In this document: positions 42,153 through 51,604 of the stretch, piece by piece
How positions within the stretch are numbered: the stretch's first letter is position 1
How the letters are laid out: each line of letters opens with the position of its first letter
From: CAYSLU01 sp964431965
GTDB lineage: Bacteria; Verrucomicrobiota; Kiritimatiellia; CAIKKV01; CAYSLU01
Assembly: GCA_964431965.1 (NCBI GenBank)
Contig: CAYSLU010000010.1
Location: 1 to 64,000, forward strand
DNA: 64,000 nucleotides
Direction: 5' to 3'
Position numbers and translations under genes: made by a program
Notes under the pieces: model-generated
The model's database searches: none
Told to the model about the DNA's origin: nothing
Seen by the model: the letters and a program-made list of their open reading frames with translations, nothing else

Positions 42153-44419
42153 GCGAGCCGGATGCCCTGGAGCGCGTGAGGTGGGCCCGCCTCGGGACGG
42201 ATCCGTCGGCGAAGCGGACGGAGTGGATCCTGATCCTGGTCTTCATCGTGCTGGCCGTTGGCATTGTCACCGCGAGCTACCTCGCCTACCAGTCCTACGA
42301 GCGGAGCTTCCGCACTGAAGTGGAAGACCGCTTGTCGGCCATCGCGGAGCTGAAGGTGGGCGAGCTCAGGCAGTGGCGCAAAGACCGCCTGTCGGACGCC
42401 TCCATCTTCCACGAGAACCCCTCCTTCACGGCCCTCGTCCGCCGCTTCCTCGAGCGACCGGAGGATCCCGAAGCGCAGCGCCAGCTCACGGACTGGCTGG
42501 GCAAGTACCCCCAGATCGAGGACTACACCCAGGTGCGGTTGCTGGATACCCAGGGTGTCTGCCGCCTGGCCGTTCCGGCGACGTCGGCGCCGGTCGGTGC
42601 GGACACCGTTCAGCGGCTGTCCCAGGTGCTGCAATCGGGCCTCCCGGCCTTTCAGGACTTCTACCGCAGCGAACAGGACCAACGCGTCTATCTGGCGGTC
42701 ATGGTGCCCGTCGTCGACGCCTCAGACGCCGGCCGGCGCCTCGGGGTACTGATGCTGCGCATTGATCCGTCGGTCTATCTCTATCCCTTCCTCCGCACCT
42801 GGCCCACGCCGAGTCGAACCGCCGAAACCCTCCTGGTCCGCCGCGAGGGCTCCGAAGTCGTCTTCCTGAACGAACTGCGGTTCCAGCCCCAGCCTCCCCT
42901 GACCTTGCGCGCGCCTCTGGATCAGAAAGCGCTCCCGGCCGCCCAAGCGGCCCTGGGCCGCGAAGGCATCATGACGGGAACGGACTACCGCGGCAGGCCG
43001 GCCCTGGCGGCGTTGCGTGCGGTTCCTGACTCGCCGTGGTCGCTGGTGGCCCGCATGGACACCTCCGAGCTGTACGCTCCGATCCGGCAGCGGCTCTGGC
43101 AGACGCTGATTCTGGTCGGCACCCTGCTCTTCGGCGCGGGCGCCGGGGTCGGGTTGATCTGGCGGCAGCAACGCCTCTGCTTCTACCGCGGCCAGATCGA
43201 GGCAGCCGAGGCTCTGAGCGCTTCGGAGATGCGGTACCGCCGGCTCTTCGAGGCGGCAAAGGACGGCATTCTGGTCTTGGATTCGGAGACGGGGGTAGTC
43301 GTGGATGTGAACCCGTTCCTGGTCGAGCTGCTGAGCTACTCGCGCGAGCAGTTCCTGGGGAAGAGAATCTGGGAGCTGGGCTTCTTCCGGGACATCATCG
43401 CCAACCAGGCCAAACTTGAAGAACTGAAGGCCAAGGACTACGTCCGTTACGACGACTTGGCGCTGGAGACTGCCGACGGACGCCGGGTCGAGGTCGAGTT
43501 CATCAGCGCCGTCTATCTCGTGGACCACCACCGCGTGATCCAGTGCAACATCCGGGACATAACCGAGCGCAAGCGGGCGGAATCCGAGCGGCAGACGGCC
43601 CACCGGGGCCTGGCGGAGAAGACCGAGGAGATGGAGAGCCTGCTGTACGCGTCCTCTCACGATCTGCGGACGCCGCTCGTGAATATTCAGGGCTTCGGCC
43701 AGCGGCTGCAGCAGGCCGTGGCCGACCTCGCCCGCCTGCTCGACAGTCCGCTGGATGCGGGCGCGCTTCGCGCGGCGATTCGCCCGATCGTCTCCGACCG
43801 GATGCCCGCCGCGCTGCACCACGTCGTGGCCAGCACCAGCGCAATGGACGGCCTCATCAGCGGCCTGCTGCGGCTGTCGCGGCTCACCCGCATGGAGCTG
43901 AAGCCCGAGCGGCTGGACATGGACCGCCTGGTCCAGACCACCGTCGCGACGATGGAGCACCAGGTCCGCGAGGCCGAAGCCGAACTGCTCGTCGCGCCCC
44001 TGCCCTCGTGCATCGGGGAAGCCGGCCAGATCGGACAGGTTGTCTCCAACCTGCTTGACAACGCGCTCAAGTACCGCAGCCCGCAGCGGCCGCTGCGGAT
44101 CCGGATCAGCGGCGCGACGCGGGACTCCGAGTCCGTCTACTGCGTTCAGGACAACGGCACGGGCATCAAGCCCGAATCCCACAGCAAGATATGGGGCGTA
44201 TTCGTGCGGCTGGACCCGCGGGGCTCAGTCCCGGGCGAAGGACTGGGCCTGACCGTCGTTCGCCGCATCGTCCAGCGGCACGGCGGGCGGGTATGGGTGG
44301 ATTCTGCGCCGGACCACGGCAGCCGGTTCTTCTTTGCCCTCCCGAGCGACATCCCCATTGGAGCCCCGGTGATCGAGGCGAAGCTTAACGCAGGCAGTCC
44401 GAAAGGGCACAGTACATGA
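42149..44419 (+). CDS. membrane sensor histidine kinase with periplasmic Cache-like and PAS domains
   Basis: A 756-residue kinase. First membrane helix at about 26-46 (LILVFIVLAVGIVTASYLA), periplasmic sensor (about 50-310, of Cache type by length and layout), second helix at about 320-340, PAS (about 360-480: DGILVLDSETGVVVDVNPF, NIRDITERKRAE), HisKA with His in SSHDLRTPLVNIQG, and HATPase (LLDNALKYR, VQDNGTGIKPE, GEGLGLTVVRRIV). It probably phosphorylates the Rcp1-like regulator that overlaps its end. Confidence 0.92.
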   Translation: MSEPDALERVRWARLGTDPSAKRTEWILILVFIVLAVGIVTASYLAYQSYERSFRTEVEDRLSAIAELKVGELRQWRKDRLSDASIFHENPSFTALVRRFLERPEDPEAQRQLTDWLGKYPQIEDYTQVRLLDTQGVCRLAVPATSAPVGADTVQRLSQVLQSGLPAFQDFYRSEQDQRVYLAVMVPVVDASDAGRRLGVLMLRIDPSVYLYPFLRTWPTPSRTAETLLVRREGSEVVFLNELRFQPQPPLTLRAPLDQKALPAAQAALGREGIMTGTDYRGRPALAALRAVPDSPWSLVARMDTSELYAPIRQRLWQTLILVGTLLFGAGAGVGLIWRQQRLCFYRGQIEAAEALSASEMRYRRLFEAAKDGILVLDSETGVVVDVNPFLVELLSYSREQFLGKRIWELGFFRDIIANQAKLEELKAKDYVRYDDLALETADGRRVEVEFISAVYLVDHHRVIQCNIRDITERKRAESERQTAHRGLAEKTEEMESLLYASSHDLRTPLVNIQGFGQRLQQAVADLARLLDSPLDAGALRAAIRPIVSDRMPAALHHVVASTSAMDGLISGLLRLSRLTRMELKPERLDMDRLVQTTVATMEHQVREAEAELLVAPLPSCIGEAGQIGQVVSNLLDNALKYRSPQRPLRIRISGATRDSESVYCVQDNGTGIKPESHSKIWGVFVRLDPRGSVPGEGLGLTVVRRIVQRHGGRVWVDSAPDHGSRFFFALPSDIPIGAPVIEAKLNAGSPKGHST

Positions 44420-44910
44420 ACAGCACGCACGGCGAAAACCGCCCCCCCCGGAACGGCAAGGGCGGCAAGGACGGAAACGGGGTCATCATCCTCATGGCTG
44501 AGGACGACGACGGGCATGCCGAACTGGTTCAGGGCAACCTGCGCGACGCGGGCGTTCTGAACGAGATCCGCCGCTTCCGCGACGGGGCCGAAACGCTCGA
44601 CTTCTTCTTCGGCGAGACCTCCGGCCATGTGGAGTACCGCGTCAGGCAGTCCTACCTCCTGCTGCTCGACATCCGCATGCCCAAGGTGGACGGAGTGCAG
44701 GTGCTCGAACGCCTCAAGGGCGCTCCTCACCTGCGTGATCTGCCGGTCATCATGCTGACCACGACGGACGATCCGCGCGAGGTGAAGCACTGCTACGAAC
44801 TCGGCTGCAACAGCTACATCGCCAAACCGGTGGCCTATCCGGCGTTCAACGAGGCCCTGCACCGCCTGGGACTCTTCATCATGATCATTCAGGTGCCCAG
44901 TCTGACGTGA
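44416..44910 (+). CDS. Rcp1/CheY-like single-domain response regulator
   Basis: A 164-residue receiver with a 20-residue basic, glycine-rich N-terminal tail: ILMAEDDDGHAELV, phosphoacceptor in LLLLDIRMPKVDG, Lys in YIAKPVAYPAF. The DDDGHA opening and long beta-alpha loop (RFRDGAETLDFFFG) match the Rcp1 class that pairs with phytochrome-like and PAS kinases. It overlaps the kinase stop by ATGA. Confidence 0.9.
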   Translation: MNSTHGENRPPRNGKGGKDGNGVIILMAEDDDGHAELVQGNLRDAGVLNEIRRFRDGAETLDFFFGETSGHVEYRVRQSYLLLLDIRMPKVDGVQVLERLKGAPHLRDLPVIMLTTTDDPREVKHCYELGCNSYIAKPVAYPAFNEALHRLGLFIMIIQVPSLT

Positions 44911-44944
44911 CCGATTCACCCCACAGCGGTCTCCGGAGGTTGCC

Positions 44945-46660
44945 ATGAGGACGCTTGGCCACTCGGCGCCCGGCGCGATTCTGGTCGTCGAGGACGATTC
45001 GGGACTCGCCGAACTGATCGGCGCCGCCTTGCACGAGCAGGGCTGTGACACCGTGCACGCGGCCACCGGCGCGGATGCTCTGGCCTGGCTGTCGGATCAC
45101 TCGCCGACGCTGGTCTTGCTGGACTTCGCCCTGCCGGACATGACCGGCCTTCAGTTTCTCGAGAAGGCCGGCCGCCAGGTCCCGTTCATGGTCACGACGG
45201 GCGCCGGCGACGAGCGGTCGGCCGTTGAGCTGATGAAGCACGGCGCCCGCGATTACCTGATCAAGGACGCGCGCTTCCTGGAGAGCCTGCCCGGCGCGGT
45301 CCGGCGCGTGCTGACGCAGCTCGACACCGAAAGACGTCTGGCGAAGACCGAGCTCGCCCTGCGCAACAGCGAGGAGCGACATCGCCTGCTCCTGCAGAAC
45401 GCCAACGACGCGGTCTTCGTGCACGACCTATCGGATCAGCTGCCCGGTCGCATCCTGGAGGTGAACGACCGCGCCTGCCTCATGCTCGGGTACACGCGCG
45501 AAGAGCTCCTGGCCATGTCGGTCAGCCAGCTGGACGTCCCCGAGCAACTAGACCGGCTGCCCGCCATCATTCAGCAGCTCCACGACAGCGGATCGGCCGT
45601 CTTCGAGACGGAGCACGTGGCCAAGGACGGTCATCGCGTCCGCGTTGAGGTCAGCACACGGGTGTTCGACCTCAACGGGAGTCCCACCGTCCTGTCGGTC
45701 GTACGCGACATCGCCGAGCGGATGCGGGCTGAGGCCGCCTTGCGGGCTAGCGAGGAGAAGCATCGGGCCATCCTGAATGCGTCGCCCGACGTTATCGCCA
45801 TCACCGATCTGGCGGGACGCACGACAATGGTTTCGCCGGTGGCCCTGGCCATGTTCGGCTACACCCGTGAGGAGAACGTGCTCGGACGCGTGATCAGCGA
45901 TTTCGTCGCCCCTGACGACCGGATGCGCGCAGAGGCCAACCTGGCGATCATGGTGCACGGCACCGTACCAGGACCGGCGCAATACCGCGCCATCCGCAAC
46001 GATGGAAGCACCTTTGATGTCGAGGCGAACTCCGAGTTTGTCCGGGGGGCGGACGGTCGGCCGGCCAGCATGGTATTCGTCATCCGCGACATCACCGAGC
46101 GCAAGCAGGTGCTGGTGGCGCTGCGCGAGAGCGAGGAGAAGTTCGCGCGTGCATTCCAGACATCGCCGTACGCCATCACCATCACGCGGACGTCGGACGG
46201 CCGCTTCATCGAGGTCAACGACGCCTTCACGGCCATGTCCGGATTCACTCGGGAGGAGGCCCTTGCCTCCTCGGCTGTCGCGCTGAAGCTATGGGATAGC
46301 GAGCAGGATCGGCTGAGCGTCCTCTCCGAGCTTCGGGCCGGCGGCAGCGTGACGGATCGCGAGTACCAGTTTCGCTCGAAGAGCGGCGTGTCCATCACGG
46401 GCTTGCTCTCCGCCCGGACGCTTCAGCTGAGCGGCAAGGAGTGCATCCTGTCGAGCATCCACAACATCACCGAGAGGAAGCAGGCCAGCGACCAGATCGC
46501 AAAACAGCTGGACGAACTGCGCCGCTGGCACGCCGTGACACTCGGACGCGAGGGTCGCATCGCGGAGCTGAAGCGCGAGGTGAATGTCCTGGCCGTCCGC
46601 CTCGGACTTCCGCCCCCGTACGGAAGCCTGACCCAGGCCCAACAGCAGGTGAACGGATGA
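44945..46660 (+). CDS. receiver-PAS-PAS-PAS signalling protein without kinase domain
   Basis: A 571-residue soluble protein with a good ribosome site (GGAGG). The receiver (about 1-125: ILVVEDDSGLAEL, LVLLDFALPDMTG, YLIKDARF) precedes three PAS domains (about 145-265, 270-390, 395-515, each ending in an R-D-I-(A/T)-E-R or N-I-T-E-R motif). The C-terminal helix LRRWHAVTLGREGRIAELKREVN is often found at the end of PAS arrays. There is no HisKA, HATPase or GGDEF/EAL domain, so it probably works as a phosphorylation-controlled adaptor or sensor for the kinases on either side. The stop overlaps the next gene. Confidence 0.88.
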   Translation: MRTLGHSAPGAILVVEDDSGLAELIGAALHEQGCDTVHAATGADALAWLSDHSPTLVLLDFALPDMTGLQFLEKAGRQVPFMVTTGAGDERSAVELMKHGARDYLIKDARFLESLPGAVRRVLTQLDTERRLAKTELALRNSEERHRLLLQNANDAVFVHDLSDQLPGRILEVNDRACLMLGYTREELLAMSVSQLDVPEQLDRLPAIIQQLHDSGSAVFETEHVAKDGHRVRVEVSTRVFDLNGSPTVLSVVRDIAERMRAEAALRASEEKHRAILNASPDVIAITDLAGRTTMVSPVALAMFGYTREENVLGRVISDFVAPDDRMRAEANLAIMVHGTVPGPAQYRAIRNDGSTFDVEANSEFVRGADGRPASMVFVIRDITERKQVLVALRESEEKFARAFQTSPYAITITRTSDGRFIEVNDAFTAMSGFTREEALASSAVALKLWDSEQDRLSVLSELRAGGSVTDREYQFRSKSGVSITGLLSARTLQLSGKECILSSIHNITERKQASDQIAKQLDELRRWHAVTLGREGRIAELKREVNVLAVRLGLPPPYGSLTQAQQQVNG

Positions 46661-48972
46661 CCCACCCTCACGAGAGGCGGCTCATCGGGCTTCGGCCGGG
46701 CCTTCGCCTCATCGCCGTCCTGGCCGCGCTGGCGCTGATCGCCGGCGCCACGTGGCTGGCCGCGTACCGGGCCGACGGGGAACTCCGCGCCGACTTGCTT
46801 CAGCAGGCTCGCCTGGTCGCCATGTCCATCAACATGCAGGGGATGGCGCAGCCGAATCGCGCCGAGTCCGGCGTGGGCTCATCCGACTACCAGCGGGTCA
46901 AGGCGCAGCTCGCCCTCATCCGCCATGCCAACCCCCGATGCCGCTTTCTCTATCTGATGAGCCGCCGCCCGGACGGCGTGATCGAATTCCTCGTGGATTC
47001 CGAGCCGATTGAGTCGAAAGACTATTCCCCCCCCGGCCAAACCTACGATGAGGCGCCATCGGAGCTCCATCGCGTCTTCGTCGGCGGATACGATACGGTG
47101 AAGGGGCCCTATGCCGACCGCTGGGGCTCGTGGATCAGCGCCTTCATTCCGTTGCCCGGAGCGAACGCGCGTGGCGCTCGAACCGTTCTGGGGATGGATA
47201 TCGATGCCGCCGGTTGGAGATGGGACGTCGCCTCGCGCGCGGCTCTGCCGGCGGTCCTGGCCGCCATCGTGGTGCTCCTCGGACTGCTTACCGCAAGGCT
47301 CTACCGTACGGATCGCGACATTCGCGACCGGGACGCCGCACACCGGCGATCCGAAGACGCCATCCAGAAGGAGCGGGCCAACTTGCAGACCGTGCTCAAT
47401 GCATCGCCCGTAGGCATGCTCGTGTTCGACGAGCATGAGGCCATCATGTTCGCGAACCCGGCGGCGGAGGGCATGTTCGCCAACCCCCTGGGGGACTTGA
47501 TGGGCCGAAAGTGCGGGGATTTCCTCCGGTGCTTCAACCGGACGGCAACGGCCGGAGGCTGCGGGGCTTCGCCCAGCTGCCACGCCTGCGAGCTCTCCGC
47601 CGCCATCCGGGCCGTCCTCTTGGGGGCTCCCGACGCAACCGCGCAACAGGGCGAAGTTATGATCCATGTTCAGACCGCATCAGAGCCTCTGTGGCTCTCG
47701 TTCAAGGTCAGCGCCGCCGTCATGAGCGATCGTCGCTGCGCCGTCGTCGCGCTCGACAGCATTACGGAGCGAAAGAGGGCGGAGGAGCAGGTCCGGACGC
47801 TTCTCGTCGACAGCAACCACGCGAGGCTCGCGCTGCTGGGGATACTCGAGGACGAGATGAGGGCCGAGGCGGATCGCAAGCGCTTGGCAACCGCAATCGA
47901 GCAGGCGGCGGAGATCATCGTGGTCACGGATGCCGCCGGCCGGATCCAGTACGGCAACCCGGCTTTCGAGGCCGTGACCGGCTACACGCGCAGCGAGACC
48001 GTCGGCCAGACGTCGCGCATCCTCAAGAGCGACGTGCAGGACGCCGAATTCTACCGCGACCTGTGGACGACCATCAGCAGCGGCCGGACGTGGCAGGGCC
48101 GCCTCGTCAACCGCAAGAAGGACGGCACGCACTACACCGAGGAAGCCACCATCTCCCCCGTGCACGACGCGACAGGGACCATCATCAACTATGTCGCCGT
48201 CAAGCGTGACCTCACCGACCATCTGAAGATGCAGGCCCAGCTCCTCCAGGCGCAGAAGCTCGAGGCCATCGGCACGCTGGCGGGCGGCGTCGCCCACGAG
48301 ATCAACAACCCGATCATGGGCGTCATGGGCTACGCGCAGCTGATCGTCGACCGGATCGGCCCCGACGACCCCGTCGCGGGCTTTGCGACCGAGATCATGC
48401 ACGAGACCGAGCGCGTGGCCATGATCGTCAAGAACCTGCTCTCCTTCGCCCGGCAGGACGGGGACACCCACGGGAGCCCGGCCCGCATGTGCGACATCGT
48501 CGGCGGCACGCTGTCCCTGGTCCGCACGGTCCTCCGGCACGACCAGGTCAAGCTCGAGGTCGCCGTGTCGGACGACCTGCCCCGCGTCAAGTGCCGCAGC
48601 CAGCAGATCCAGCAGGTGCTGATGAATCTGCTCACAAACGCGCGGGATGCGCTGAATCAGAAATATCCGCAACACGACCCGAACAAGCTGGTACGGATCG
48701 AGGCGCAGCAGCGGGAACACGGCGGCAGCCAGTGGATAAGACTGACCGTCGAGGATCGCGGGGCCGGCATCCCGGAGGGACTGCGCGAGCGCATCTTCGA
48801 CCCGTTCTTCACCACCAAGCCGAGGGACAAGGGAACGGGCCTCGGGCTCTCCATCAGCCACGGGATTGCGAAGGATCACGCCGGGGCATTAACGGTCGAA
48901 AGCGAAGTCGGCCAGTGGACGCGCTTTCACCTCGACCTTCCGGTCGACCCAGGGGGGCCCCCCGATGCATGA
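46657..48972 (+). CDS. membrane sensor histidine kinase with cysteine-rich PAS domain
   Basis: A 771-residue kinase. Helix at about 17-36, periplasmic sensor (about 40-195: DYQRVKAQLALIRHANPRCRFLYLM, FLVDSEP, SPPGQTYDEA), helix at about 200-220, PAS 1 (about 245-370) with the cluster CGDFLRCFNRTATAGGCG then CHAC, PAS 2 (about 410-520), HisKA (GGVAHEINNPIMGVMGYAQ) and HATPase (LLTNARDALNQ, VEDRGAGIPEG, GTGLGLSISHGI). The periplasmic part closely resembles that of the next gene, so the two arose by duplication. Five cysteines in one PAS domain point to metal or redox sensing. Confidence 0.9.
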   Translation: MTHPHERRLIGLRPGLRLIAVLAALALIAGATWLAAYRADGELRADLLQQARLVAMSINMQGMAQPNRAESGVGSSDYQRVKAQLALIRHANPRCRFLYLMSRRPDGVIEFLVDSEPIESKDYSPPGQTYDEAPSELHRVFVGGYDTVKGPYADRWGSWISAFIPLPGANARGARTVLGMDIDAAGWRWDVASRAALPAVLAAIVVLLGLLTARLYRTDRDIRDRDAAHRRSEDAIQKERANLQTVLNASPVGMLVFDEHEAIMFANPAAEGMFANPLGDLMGRKCGDFLRCFNRTATAGGCGASPSCHACELSAAIRAVLLGAPDATAQQGEVMIHVQTASEPLWLSFKVSAAVMSDRRCAVVALDSITERKRAEEQVRTLLVDSNHARLALLGILEDEMRAEADRKRLATAIEQAAEIIVVTDAAGRIQYGNPAFEAVTGYTRSETVGQTSRILKSDVQDAEFYRDLWTTISSGRTWQGRLVNRKKDGTHYTEEATISPVHDATGTIINYVAVKRDLTDHLKMQAQLLQAQKLEAIGTLAGGVAHEINNPIMGVMGYAQLIVDRIGPDDPVAGFATEIMHETERVAMIVKNLLSFARQDGDTHGSPARMCDIVGGTLSLVRTVLRHDQVKLEVAVSDDLPRVKCRSQQIQQVLMNLLTNARDALNQKYPQHDPNKLVRIEAQQREHGGSQWIRLTVEDRGAGIPEGLRERIFDPFFTTKPRDKGTGLGLSISHGIAKDHAGALTVESEVGQWTRFHLDLPVDPGGPPDA

Positions 48973-51604
48973 TAACGGCGCGAGCACGGGCGCGCAGACC
49001 GGCGGCCTCCGCGCAGGGGGGCTCCGGGGCGAGCGGCGCGGGGCGCTGCTCCTGTTTGCGGCGGTCGTGGCTCTGGGCGCCGGCATCACGTGGCAGACGG
49101 CGCGCCTGGCCGAACGGGACATGCGCGCACACCTGCTCATGGAAGCCCGGATGGTCGCGCAGGGGGTCGACGCCGGGCTCGTCCGGAATCTCTCCGGTTC
49201 GGAAGCCGATCTCACTCATCCGGACTACCAGCGGCTCAAGGCGCAGCTGACGCGGGTCTGCACCGCGAACCCGGCCTGCCGCTTCATCTACCTCACGGGG
49301 CGGCGACCGGATGGGACCATCTTCTTCCTGGTCGACTCTGAGCCGCCGGATTCGAGGGACCACTCGCCTCCCGGTCAGTCATACGACGAGGCTCAGGACA
49401 GCTTCGTCGCCGTCTTCACGTCCGGCCAGCCGGCATCGGAAGGTCGCGTCGCGGACCGGTGGGGCGCGTGGGTCAGCGGCCTGGTCCCCATCCGGGCGCC
49501 CGGGACGCGAAGGGTCATGGCCGTGCTTGGAATGGACATCGACGCCCGCTACTGGACCCGGTCCATTGCTGAGCGGTGCATCGCGCCGCTCTCGGTCACG
49601 GCCCTCATCCTGCTGCTGCTCTCGCTGTTCGTCCTCATACACAACCGCACCGCCCGCGAGGCGCAGCATCAGGCGGTATCCGCTACGGCCCTGCGCGAGA
49701 GCCGCGAGCAGCTGCAGACCATTCTCGATACGGTCCAGACCGGCGTTATCATCATCGAGGCCGAGACCCGGACCATCACCGACGCCAATCCGGCGGCGTT
49801 GGCCTTGATCGGCGCCCCTCGCGAGACGGTCATCGGGCAAGTCTGCCACCAGTTCATATGCCCGGCCGATCAGGGCCGATGCCCGGTCATGGATCTCGGC
49901 CAGACGGTGGACTGCTCGGAGCGCCGCCTGCTCACTGCCGGCGGGCGGACGATTCCGATCCTCAAGACCGTCAGCCCCCTGACGCTCGACGGGCGGAAGC
50001 ACCTGATCGAGAGCTTCGTGGATGTCTCGGCGCTCAAGCAGAAGGAAGCCGAACTCCGAAGGAGCGAGGATCTGCTCAATGAAGTCGGAGCACTCGCCGC
50101 GGTCGGCGGCTGGGAACTCGACGTATCGACCGGGCATGTGCGGTGGACGAGGGAGACGTATCGCATTCACGAAGTGCCCGAGGGCACGCCGATCGACCTG
50201 TCCAACGCGATCCGCTTCTACGATGCGCCCGCGCGGGACACGCTGGCGGCGGCCATCAAGCGTGCCATCGAGACCGGGGAGTCCTTCGACCTGGAGATGC
50301 CCTTCACCAGCGCGAAGGGGCGGCCCCTCTGGACGCACGCCATGGGTCGCGCGGTCACGGCGCACGGCACCGTCGTACAGATCACGGGCACCTTTCAGGA
50401 CATCACCGGGCGTCGGCAGGTCGAGGAAGAACTGCGCGCCTCGCGGGAGAAGTTCAGGAGCATCGTCGACAACATCGGCATCGGGGTGGCCCTCATCAGC
50501 CCGAGGCTGGAGATCCTGGAGCTCAACCGGCAGATGCGAGCGTGGTTCCCCGGCGCGGAACCCGGGAGCGGTGTCCTCTGCCACGCCCGTTTCCGCTCCC
50601 CGCCCCGGTCAGAGCCGTGCACCCACTGCCCGACCATCGGAACTCTGGCTGACGGGCTCGTGCACGAAGCGCTCGCGGAGGCATCCGACGGCACGTGCGC
50701 ACGCCGCTTCCGCATCGTATCCTCCCCCATCATGAACTCGGAGGGGCAGGTGACCGCCGCCATCGAGATGGTCGACGATATCACCGAGCGCACAGAGATG
50801 GCGGCGCAGCTTCACCAGCAGCAGAAGCTGGCCTCGGTCGGGACCCTGGCCCGCGGGATGGCCCATGAGATCAACAACCCCATCATGGGCATCATGAACT
50901 ACGCCCAGCTCGTCAAGGACGCGGCGCGCGGCCAGCCCCCGCTCGCCGAGTTTGCCGAGGAGATCATCGCCGAGGGACACCGGATAGCCCGCATGACACA
51001 CAGCCTGCTGAGCTTCACGCAGCAGCAGGACGCGCCGCCCCTTGCCCCCGCGGCCATGCGCGATGTCGCGGCTTCCGTTCTGCCGCTCGTCGCCAAGACG
51101 GCGAGAGACGGCGGCATTGACCTCTCCAGCGACATTCCCGCGGGCCTGCCGCCTATTGCCTGCCGCCGGGCGCAAATCGGCTACGTCATGATGGCCCTGC
51201 TCCGGAACGCCCTCGAAGCGCAGGGCGCCCACGCGGCCGGAGACGCAGCGACCCGGCCACGGGCAGATGGAGCTCCCTCGGACCACACGGACGCCGGCCC
51301 GACTGGCGGAGGAGCCTCCCGGGCTATCCGCCTGAGCGCCCGGCGGTTCGACGGCCCGGGGCAATCGCGGGTACGCCTGACGGTCGATGACAACGGGGCC
51401 GGCATACCGGCGGGCATCCGGAGCCGCGTGTTCGATCCCTTCTTCACCACGAAAGATCGTACGAGGCACTCGGGGCTCGGCCTCTGGATCAGCCGGTCTA
51501 TCGTCCAGGAGCACGGCGGCGAACTGTCGATCGAGAGCGAGGCCGGGCTGTGGACGCGGGTTCACGTGGACCTGCCGATTCCGATATCCGAGAAAGCACT
51601 ATGA
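48965..51604 (+). CDS. membrane sensor histidine kinase with three PAS domains
   Basis: A 879-residue kinase that starts 8 bases before the previous stop. Helix at about 27-47, periplasmic sensor (HPDYQRLKAQLTRVCTANPACRFIYL, FFLVDSEPPDSRDHSPPGQSYDEA, similar to the previous kinase), helix near 200-220, PAS 1 with VCHQFICPADQGRCPVMD, PAS 2 (GGWELDVSTGHVRWTRETYRIHEV), and PAS 3 with LCHARF and CTHCPTIGTL. Then HisKA (ARGMAHEINNPIMGIMNYAQL) and HATPase (VDDNGAGIPAG, SGLGLWISRSIV). Cysteine sets in PAS 1 and PAS 3 differ from each other and from the neighbour. Confidence 0.9.
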   Translation: MHDNGASTGAQTGGLRAGGLRGERRGALLLFAAVVALGAGITWQTARLAERDMRAHLLMEARMVAQGVDAGLVRNLSGSEADLTHPDYQRLKAQLTRVCTANPACRFIYLTGRRPDGTIFFLVDSEPPDSRDHSPPGQSYDEAQDSFVAVFTSGQPASEGRVADRWGAWVSGLVPIRAPGTRRVMAVLGMDIDARYWTRSIAERCIAPLSVTALILLLLSLFVLIHNRTAREAQHQAVSATALRESREQLQTILDTVQTGVIIIEAETRTITDANPAALALIGAPRETVIGQVCHQFICPADQGRCPVMDLGQTVDCSERRLLTAGGRTIPILKTVSPLTLDGRKHLIESFVDVSALKQKEAELRRSEDLLNEVGALAAVGGWELDVSTGHVRWTRETYRIHEVPEGTPIDLSNAIRFYDAPARDTLAAAIKRAIETGESFDLEMPFTSAKGRPLWTHAMGRAVTAHGTVVQITGTFQDITGRRQVEEELRASREKFRSIVDNIGIGVALISPRLEILELNRQMRAWFPGAEPGSGVLCHARFRSPPRSEPCTHCPTIGTLADGLVHEALAEASDGTCARRFRIVSSPIMNSEGQVTAAIEMVDDITERTEMAAQLHQQQKLASVGTLARGMAHEINNPIMGIMNYAQLVKDAARGQPPLAEFAEEIIAEGHRIARMTHSLLSFTQQQDAPPLAPAAMRDVAASVLPLVAKTARDGGIDLSSDIPAGLPPIACRRAQIGYVMMALLRNALEAQGAHAAGDAATRPRADGAPSDHTDAGPTGGGASRAIRLSARRFDGPGQSRVRLTVDDNGAGIPAGIRSRVFDPFFTTKDRTRHSGLGLWISRSIVQEHGGELSIESEAGLWTRVHVDLPIPISEKAL

